From assembly GCA_964344775.1 (NCBI GenBank), contig CAYFOO010000065.1, positions 1 to 7,224 on the forward strand: 7,224 bases of DNA, written 5' to 3'. Below the pieces are notes generated by a model. The model was not told the origin of the DNA and ran no database searches. It saw only the letters and a program-made list of their open reading frames with translations. Each line of letters starts with the position of its first letter. Positions within the stretch are counted from its first letter, which is position 1. A program made the position numbers and the translations under genes. This document shows positions 1-4,156 of this stretch, piece by piece. This stretch comes from CAYFMH01 sp964344775 (GTDB lineage Bacteria; Patescibacteriota; Gracilibacteria; UBA4473).

Positions 1-70
1 CTTTATTTAAGTGTTTCTAATTAAATCCAGTTTAAAAAATTGGGGTCTTTTGAGAAAAATAATTAAATTA

Positions 71-97
71 TTTGTAAAGTTATAAAAGTTCTATACT
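71..97 (+). promoter_or_regulatory. Possible weak promoter upstream of hicBA-pyrE
   Basis: A good -10 match, TATACT, lies at 92-97, with only a poor -35 (TTTGTA, 71-76, spacer 15). Initiation near position 104 would place it about 18 nt before the pyrE-like remnant start at 122 and about 87 nt before hicB. The rest of 1-121 is AT-rich, with no open frame or RNA gene that I can recognise. In such AT-rich DNA a -10 match occurs easily by chance, so the call is tentative. Confidence 0.3.
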
Positions 98-121
98 TTA
101 ATTGAAGTTAATTTTTTCAAA

Positions 122-169
122 ATGCCAAATCTTTCTACCGAAATCGCACAAAACAGTTGCGAAAAGTAA
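122..169 (+). pseudogene. Remnant resembling the 5' end of pyrE (15 codons)
   Basis: A short frame from ATG at 122 to TAA at 167-169 reads MPNLSTEIAQNSCEK. Intact pyrE at 634 begins MEKLSTEIAQ. Over the first ten codons 24 of 30 bases match, including an unbroken 16-nt identity: 137-152 equals 649-664 (accgaaatcgcacaaa). The copies lie 512 nt apart and bracket hicBA exactly. After codon 10 the similarity stops. The simplest reading is a broken-off pyrE start left when hicBA entered in front of the gene, or a partial duplication made by that event. It could instead be a translated leader peptide or coincidence, though a 16-nt in-frame identity makes coincidence less likely. Confidence 0.5.
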
Positions 170-190
170 AATCCTTTTTATGATAAAAGC

Positions 191-403
191 ATGAACTTTA
201 CGGTAATCATCGAACAAGATTCTCAAGGATGGTTTTTGGGATCTATTCCGGCTTTGCACGGTTGTCGTACACAAGCCAAGACCCTTCCGGAATTGTACAA
301 ACGTCTAGAAGAAGTGGCACTTTTGTGCCTGGAGGAAGAAAAACCAGAATCAGATGCACAGTTCATCGGAGTTCAAAACTTAAAAATTCCAGCTAATGCC
401 TAA
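191..403 (+). CDS. hicB: HicB-family antitoxin
   Basis: This 70-residue protein matches the short HicB antitoxin fold. The N-terminal strand pair (FTVIIEQDSQGWFLGSIPAL, residues 3-22) is followed by a Gly-Cys turn (HGCRTQAKTLPE) and a helix (LYKRLEEVALLCLEEE). This is the usual pattern 'hhhhE.D..G.hh..hP.L.GC.T.G.Th.E' of HicB partial RNase H-like domains. In the family, HicB binds and blocks the HicA mRNA interferase. The protein ends shortly after this domain (FIGVQNLKIPANA), so I see no C-terminal ribbon-helix-helix or helix-turn-helix region; DNA binding for autoregulation is therefore not evident. The ATG at 191 fits the family start. The gene overlaps hicA by 8 nt, so the two are probably translationally coupled. 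Confidence 0.9.
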   Translation: MNFTVIIEQDSQGWFLGSIPALHGCRTQAKTLPELYKRLEEVALLCLEEEKPESDAQFIGVQNLKIPANA

Positions 404-632
404 GTTGCCGGTTGTTTCTGGAAAAGAAATGGTGCGTTTTTTGGAAAAACAAGGATTCGAAATAGTTCGACAGAGAGGAAGCCATTTATTTTTACGTAAT
501 TTTGAAGCAAATTTGCGTACCACGGTCGCCGTTCACGCAAAAGAAAATTTACGTCCTGGAACTTTACTAGGAATTTTATCGGATATTGAGATGTCAAAAG
601 TAGAATTTTGTAAAAAATTTAAATCCAAATAA
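396..632 (+). CDS. hicA: HicA-family mRNA interferase toxin
   Basis: This 78-residue protein is a typical HicA (YcfA-like) toxin with a double-stranded-RNA-binding-like fold. It opens with LPVVSGKEMVRFLEKQGFEIVRQRGSHLFLR. The family catalytic histidine is visible as H30 in the G28-S29-H30 motif, preceded by the usual 'GF...RQ.GSH' pattern, and VAVHAKENLRPGTLLGILSDI (about 45-65) is the expected second strand and C-terminal helix. HicA cleaves mRNA until neutralised by HicB. No truncation or missing catalytic residue is seen, so the toxin should be functional. The order here is antitoxin first, with an 8-nt overlap. The stop codon is one base from the pyrE start, so toxin and pyrE are probably on one message. 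Confidence 0.92.
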   Translation: MPKLPVVSGKEMVRFLEKQGFEIVRQRGSHLFLRNFEANLRTTVAVHAKENLRPGTLLGILSDIEMSKVEFCKKFKSK

Positions 633-633
633 A

Positions 634-1275
634 ATGGAAAAATTATCCACCGAAATCGCACAAATTCTCCTCGACCGAGGAGCAGTCAAGATCAGTTTGG
701 ATCCACCCTTCACTTGGACGAGTGGGATCTTGGCTCCTGTTTATTGTGATAATCGGATTTTGCCATCTTTTCCGGCTGATCGGGACACAATTGTTGATGG
801 ATTTGTTCAGTTGATCAAAGATAAAAGTTTATCGCCAGAGGCTATCGGAGGGACGGCGACTGCGGGTATTCCTTGGGCGGCCTTTGTGGCCCAAAAGATG
901 GAATTGCCAATGTTCTACGTTCGACCAAAACCAAAAGTGCATGGAGCGGGAAAACAGATCGAGGGAGCACTCGAAAAAGGAAGCAAAATTGTGATGATCG
1001 AGGATCTTTTTTCCACAGGCGGAAGTTCGATCAAAGCCGCTGAGGCTTGCCAGCGAGAAGCCGAGGCGGAGGTACTTGGGATTTTTTCCATCGTCACCTA
1101 CGGCATGGATTCAGCGGAGGCAAATTTTAAAAACTCCGGATTTGTACACGGTTCGCTCACGACTTTTCCAGATATTTTAAACTTACTTCAAGCACAAGGA
1201 AAGTTCAACGAATCAGAAGTAGTACAAATTCTAGAATTTACGAAGGATCCGGAGAATTGGGGAAAGTCACTTTAA
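634..1275 (+). CDS. pyrE: Orotate phosphoribosyltransferase
   Basis: This 213-residue enzyme converts orotate and PRPP to orotidine 5'-monophosphate, the fifth step of de novo UMP synthesis, in the cytoplasm. The N-terminal signature FTWTSGILAPVYCDNRIL (about 26-43) is characteristic of the family. The flexible catalytic loop RPKPKVHGAGKQIEG carries R97, K99, K101 and H103, corresponding to the Arg/Lys/His catalytic residues. The PRPP-binding motif VMIEDLFSTGGSS lies at 120-132 with its paired acidic residues E123-D124. Length is normal. The ATG at 634 gives the expected N-terminal helix; it has no ribosome-binding site and follows hicA by 1 nt, so translation probably depends on coupling. 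The gene ends tail-to-tail with a minus-strand ORF, sharing TTAA. No other pyr gene is in the window. Confidence 0.97.
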   Translation: MEKLSTEIAQILLDRGAVKISLDPPFTWTSGILAPVYCDNRILPSFPADRDTIVDGFVQLIKDKSLSPEAIGGTATAGIPWAAFVAQKMELPMFYVRPKPKVHGAGKQIEGALEKGSKIVMIEDLFSTGGSSIKAAEACQREAEAEVLGIFSIVTYGMDSAEANFKNSGFVHGSLTTFPDILNLLQAQGKFNESEVVQILEFTKDPENWGKSL

Positions 1276-1544
1276 TCATCTCCCCCAATGAGAAAATCTT
1301 CGTCTTCTGCTATTTCTGGTATTGGGATTTGAGCTGGTTTGGGAACGGGTGTTCTAAGCTGTTCACGAACTTCTGCTGCAATTTCTTCTGTGCTTTTTTC
1401 TGCTTCGCCTGTTTTGTCTGCTGTTGCTTGGTCGCCCTCAATTGTTCTATCGATTGGAGTGTCAGTTGCATGACCTAGATTTCTATTGAAGACAAATCTT
1501 TTGTTTTTTTCTCCAAAACCAAAACCGCAAATGAGATATTTCAT
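1272..1544 (-). CDS. Small acidic protein of unknown function
   Basis: This 90-residue protein belongs to no family I recognise. The first 20 residues (MKYLICGFGFGEKNKRFVFN) are glycine/aromatic-rich and basic. The middle (about 38-63) is charged and helix-prone, and the C-terminus is proline-rich then strongly acidic (TPVPKPAQIPIPEIAEDEDF), ending in GGDD. The composition looks like a soluble, partly disordered protein. The overlapping plus-strand frame at 1257-1478 reads an implausible Cys/Phe-rich string, so the minus strand is the better call. A TTGACA-type promoter lies a suitable distance upstream (1575-1603). The stop overlaps the pyrE stop. It could still be a spurious ORF, since no homology is visible by eye. 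Confidence 0.6.
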   Translation of the reverse strand: MKYLICGFGFGEKNKRFVFNRNLGHATDTPIDRTIEGDQATADKTGEAEKSTEEIAAEVREQLRTPVPKPAQIPIPEIAEDEDFLIGGDD

Positions 1545-1574
1545 TTTTAGATTTTTTTAATAAGTACGATGTCT

Positions 1575-1603
1575 TGAATATATTAATTTTAAAAATTTGT
1601 CAA
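1575..1603 (-). promoter_or_regulatory. Promoter for the minus-strand 90-aa gene
   Basis: Read on the minus strand, a perfect -35 TTGACA (1603-1598) is followed after 17 nt by TATTCA (1580-1575); TATATT at 1582-1577 is an alternative -10 with a 15-nt spacer. Transcription would begin near 1568, about 24 nt before the ATG at 1544. The consensus -35 and the fitting distance make this one of the two best promoters in the window. Confidence 0.55.
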
Positions 1604-1650
1604 AACAATTTGTTTTTTTACTAATTATATCTCATAACTACTAATCCTTA

Positions 1651-1672
1651 AACCCGGAATTAATTCCGGGTT
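1651..1672. promoter_or_regulatory. Perfect 22-nt palindrome, operator- or hairpin-like
   Basis: The half-site AACCCGGAATT is followed at once by its exact reverse complement, giving perfect two-fold symmetry; as RNA it would form a 9-bp GC-cored stem with a TTAA loop. It is the only GC-rich spot in an otherwise very AT-rich stretch. No T-tract follows on either strand, and the flanking genes point away from it, so a terminator is not expected. A dimeric regulator site between the two divergent promoters, or an mRNA leader structure, fits better. It lies upstream of both candidate promoters rather than inside them. Confidence 0.5.
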
Positions 1673-1693
1673 AACGAACTATGTTGATTATTG

Positions 1694-1722
1694 TTGTCAA
1701 ATTGGAGGTGTGAGAAATTACA
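1694..1722 (+). promoter_or_regulatory. Possible promoter for the thyA-family gene
   Basis: TTGTCA at 1694-1699 is separated by 17 nt from ATTACA at 1717-1722. Initiation near 1729 would leave a leader of about 45 nt before the ATG at 1774. The -10 box is poor and several other AT-rich hexamers are nearby, so this is only the best of weak options. Confidence 0.3.
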
Positions 1723-1773
1723 ATTTGTTTTTTTCTGATTTTTTGCCAAGATTACTTTTGTAAATTTTAACCG

Positions 1774-2610
1774 ATGAAAAACGAATTTGACCAGCAGTAT
1801 GCGGAGATTTTGAAAGAATTGATCGAGAATGGAATCCAAGAAAAAAACCAGCGAACCGGGCATGTGTGTCACAGTCTGCCGGGGATGAATATGAAGTTTG
1901 ATTTATCACAGGGATTTCCATTGTTGACCCTGCGTCGGATTCCGCTCAAGGTTTTCATAGCCGAGCAGATTTGGTTTCTCATGGGGCACAAGAATCTCGC
2001 TTTTCTCCAGCGATTTACCAAGATCTGGGATGACTTTGCTGAAGAAAACAACTGTGTCGAAGCCGCGTATGGATACCGATGGCGGAAGCACTTCGAGCGA
2101 GATCAGCTCGGAGGACTCATCAAAATGCTCAAAAAAGATCCCACCTCCAGGCATGGTGTCATCCTCATGTGGGATCCCAGTGATGATGGATTGACTGATG
2201 GAACTGCCAAAAAAAATGTTCCCTGTCCTTTTTGTTTCACGGCACAGATTATGGGTGGAAAACTTTGCCTGCACCTCATTATTCGATCCAATGACATGAT
2301 GTTGGGGAATCCGCATGATGTGGCGGGATTTGCTCTTTTGGCTTATTTTCTTGCACAGAAACTGGAGGTAGAACCAGGATTTTTGACCGTTTCGATTTCT
2401 AATGCCCACATTTATGACATCCACATCGATCAAGCCAAAGAAATTATTGCTCGAGAGGTGATTCACTCACCGATCAAATTTACTTGTCCCACCGATGCTC
2501 TCGATAGAGCAGAGGAGGGAGATGAGCATTTGGTGGAGGAAATTTTCGAAGCCTTGAAAAAGAATTATGAACCACAAGAATCTGTGGGGAAGATGAAGAT
2601 AGTGTTGTAA
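1774..2610 (+). CDS. Thymidylate synthase-family protein, possibly dCMP-specific
   Basis: This 278-residue protein aligns with E. coli ThyA (264 aa) without gaps through the core. Thymidylate synthases methylate dUMP using methylene-tetrahydrofolate; relatives hydroxymethylate dCMP or CMP. Retained residues are R27 (E. coli R21), E64 (E58), W85 (W80), Y99 (Y94), R126, the nucleophile C151 (C146), R171-S172 (R166-S167), D174 (D169), and H212/Y214 (H207/Y209). The changes are informative. In NVPCPFCF the histidine after the nucleophile (H147) is P152, and in LGNPHDVAGFALL the dUMP-reading FN pair (F176-N177) is H181-D182. R127 is H127 and W83 is F88. Asp at this Asn position marks dCMP hydroxymethylases, and N-to-D in Lactobacillus casei enzyme shifts preference to dCMP. 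The fold is sure; substrate dCMP is inference, and thyA is not assigned for that reason. The next gene starts 12 nt downstream. Confidence 0.93.
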   Translation: MKNEFDQQYAEILKELIENGIQEKNQRTGHVCHSLPGMNMKFDLSQGFPLLTLRRIPLKVFIAEQIWFLMGHKNLAFLQRFTKIWDDFAEENNCVEAAYGYRWRKHFERDQLGGLIKMLKKDPTSRHGVILMWDPSDDGLTDGTAKKNVPCPFCFTAQIMGGKLCLHLIIRSNDMMLGNPHDVAGFALLAYFLAQKLEVEPGFLTVSISNAHIYDIHIDQAKEIIAREVIHSPIKFTCPTDALDRAEEGDEHLVEEIFEALKKNYEPQESVGKMKIVL

Positions 2611-2622
2611 AGATAGTATAAA

Positions 2623-3993
2623 ATGGTCAATTCTCATAAAGAACAAAAAGAAACGAAAGAAAAACCGGATCGTGGCTCAGTGACGAACTGGATGGTAGAT
2701 TGGGGACTTGCTCGACTTAGATCAGATTCAGAATTGTCGATGCATTCTGTCGAACTTGATAGGTTGCAGGAGGTTATTACGGACGAAACAAAACTAAATA
2801 AAATGTTGGATTCTTTGGAGGTAGCGAGAGAAAATCTAACTCGTTTTTCTGGTGATGTGGGGGGCAGTCATAGTTTTGAAGAAGCCAATCAACGTTTTGA
2901 AAATTTCATTTCTGCAGAAGGGGATTTTGATGAAAAAGGAAATTACAAGATCCGAAAAAAAACTTTTAAAGAAAAAGCCGCTACCGCCTGGGATAAAACA
3001 GAAGATAATTTTTTTCTTTGGTGCCCAGTATTATTTATGAAAAATTTGTTTGTCGATTCTGCAAAAACAAAAGCTATTTCTCGTTATGAGTCTGAAATAA
3101 GTTTGTATTTTAAGTTGAAAAATAAATTAGAGGACTATTTTGATAAGTTTGAAAAAGGGAAAGAAGTGGCCAAAAAAGGTTTCAAAAATTATAAGGAGTT
3201 TAAACGCTCCATGCGAGAAAATCCAGCAGCTCGAGCCTTGGTAGGAGAATACAAAACGAAAGCACGAAGTTTACTTGATGCTTACAGGTCAGGAGGGATT
3301 TCGCCAGAAAAATTTACCGACTCTTTTCGTACGCTTTCAGGCGATGTTGCCAAAAAAGGAGGAAGAGATCTCTATGATTTAGCTGCTGCAAATAAAGTGC
3401 CAGGATTTACCATCAAAACCACGGCTCAATTTATGATTATGGAGGTTTTCACCAAAAGTGTGGTAAATGCTGTCGAGCAGAGAAGATTTGGTGCCTTTAC
3501 CGAAACATTAACCGATGCCAATGTGTGGATCGAAGCGATTCCGGGAGTGGGATCTTATCGAAGCATAAAAAGACTTTTTGATGAAAATGATGCGACTCCC
3601 ATGTGGCTAAAAGGAGTTGACGCAGGGATGAATGTGATAGGAGATGCCTTCCTTTTGGCGGGGGTGGTGGGAAGTGTTTTTTCTGCGGGAAGTTCTCTGG
3701 CGGGGGCAGCGGCGATTAGATCCACTATTACTGGGGTTGGAACGTCCATGCTTCGTAAGTCCGCCCGAAAAGCCGTGGTCAAACAGGTACTCAAAACTAC
3801 TACTTCTGCGGCGGCAAAAATTGTATGGAGTGCGGCCAAAATGTCTTTGGTTTCTATTCTCGTGCAAGAGGCATTTAAACGGTTTGTCCCAGATGGAAAG
3901 ATTCTGGAATACACGGTAGAGAAAGTGACGGATAGAACTCTGTCTCCAGCTCAAAAACGAGCTGCGAGAATGATGATGGCAGCAGGGGATTAA
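2623..3993 (+). CDS. Hypothetical helical protein with hydrophobic C-terminal region
   Basis: I do not recognise a family for this 456-residue protein. Residues 1-20 are very hydrophilic (Lys/Glu). Residues 40-260 are charged and helix-rich, with coiled-coil-like stretches around 43-75 and 160-200. Residues 302-376 begin IPGVGSYRSIKRLF and run into a Gly/Ala/Val-rich hydrophobic segment (about 331-375); a second hydrophobic helix lies at about 398-418. The C-terminus (SPAQKRAARMMMAAGD) is basic and helical. There is no N-terminal signal peptide. The glycine-rich hairpin could be a membrane-associated segment, and it faintly recalls linker regions of polymorphic toxins, but no catalytic motif supports a toxin. 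The only cysteine is C134. It probably shares a transcript with the thyA-family gene 12 nt upstream. Confidence 0.88.
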   Translation: MVNSHKEQKETKEKPDRGSVTNWMVDWGLARLRSDSELSMHSVELDRLQEVITDETKLNKMLDSLEVARENLTRFSGDVGGSHSFEEANQRFENFISAEGDFDEKGNYKIRKKTFKEKAATAWDKTEDNFFLWCPVLFMKNLFVDSAKTKAISRYESEISLYFKLKNKLEDYFDKFEKGKEVAKKGFKNYKEFKRSMRENPAARALVGEYKTKARSLLDAYRSGGISPEKFTDSFRTLSGDVAKKGGRDLYDLAAANKVPGFTIKTTAQFMIMEVFTKSVVNAVEQRRFGAFTETLTDANVWIEAIPGVGSYRSIKRLFDENDATPMWLKGVDAGMNVIGDAFLLAGVVGSVFSAGSSLAGAAAIRSTITGVGTSMLRKSARKAVVKQVLKTTTSAAAKIVWSAAKMSLVSILVQEAFKRFVPDGKILEYTVEKVTDRTLSPAQKRAARMMMAAGD

Positions 3994-4046
3994 GAAAGGG
4001 AGGCATTGGGAAAAAAGAAAATTGTGTTGTAATTTAGTAAAATTTG

Positions 4047-4074
4047 TTGACAAAATATAACATAAGACTATTTT
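4047..4074 (+). promoter_or_regulatory. Promoter upstream of the 1000-aa gene
   Basis: A perfect -35 TTGACA (4047-4052) and TATTTT (4069-4074) are separated by 16 nt. Initiation near 4081 would give a leader of about 76 nt before the ATG at 4157. The position 54 nt after the previous stop codon suggests that the large gene is its own transcription unit. Confidence 0.55.
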
Positions 4075-4107
4075 TTCGACACAAGACAAATAAAAATAAA
4101 AAAAGAA

Positions 4108-4149
4108 AGAGAACCATGCGGTTTTCTGGTATTTTTAATTTTTAATTTT
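4108..4149 (+). terminator. Hairpin plus T-tracts: terminator or leader attenuator
   Basis: AGAGAACC (4108-4115) pairs with GGTTTTCT (4120-4127), an 8-bp stem with one G-T pair and an ATGC loop. GGT and then two runs of five T follow (4131-4149). This resembles an intrinsic terminator. It could end the transcript of the two genes upstream, but it also lies downstream of the promoter at 4047-4074, so the large gene's own message would have to cross it. The stem is modest and the T-tract is interrupted by AA. Confidence 0.45.
4116..4145 (+). CDS. Possible 9-codon leader peptide
   Basis: ATG at 4116 opens a nine-codon frame (MRFSGIFNF) that stops at TAA 4143-4145, 11 nt before the large gene. 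A purine-rich stretch precedes it, but there is no proper ribosome-binding site. Its ATG lies in the loop of the hairpin at 4108-4127. It could be a leader peptide or simply chance; frames this short are common. Confidence 0.15.
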   Translation: MRFSGIFNF

Positions 4150-4156
4150 ACACACA

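Larger units (their letters stand above)
1597..1734 (+). repeat. Duplicated AT-rich motif pair in the divergent intergenic region
   Basis: Two short words occur twice in the same order. TTGTCAAA is at 1597-1604 and 1694-1701, and ACAATTTGTTTTTTT is at 1605-1619 and 1720-1734. In the first copy the words abut; in the second they are separated by 18 nt. The 22-nt palindrome at 1651-1672 lies between the copies. This looks like a small tandem duplication with later insertion or deletion. Homopolymer T runs inflate apparent similarity, so the repeat is suggestive rather than certain. Confidence 0.45.

Noticed and set aside
1257..1478. A plus-strand frame of 73 codons overlapping the end of pyrE
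   Set aside because: It translates to an implausible Cys/Phe-rich string; the minus-strand 90-aa frame has normal protein composition and a promoter.
1906..2466. A 186-codon open frame on the minus strand inside the thyA-family gene
   Set aside because: It is antisense to a confidently identified conserved enzyme, and its translation shows no family pattern.
3535..3750. Pre-toxin domain of a polymorphic toxin in the 456-aa protein
   Set aside because: The IPGVG...hydrophobic hairpin is only a loose resemblance; there is no C-terminal nuclease or other toxin motif and no adjacent immunity gene.
3607..4089. A 160-codon minus-strand frame over the end of the 456-aa gene and the following gap
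   Set aside because: Its Cys/His/Ser/Arg-rich composition is typical of the reverse complement of Gly/Ala/Lys-rich coding sequence, and it would cover the strong plus-strand promoter.
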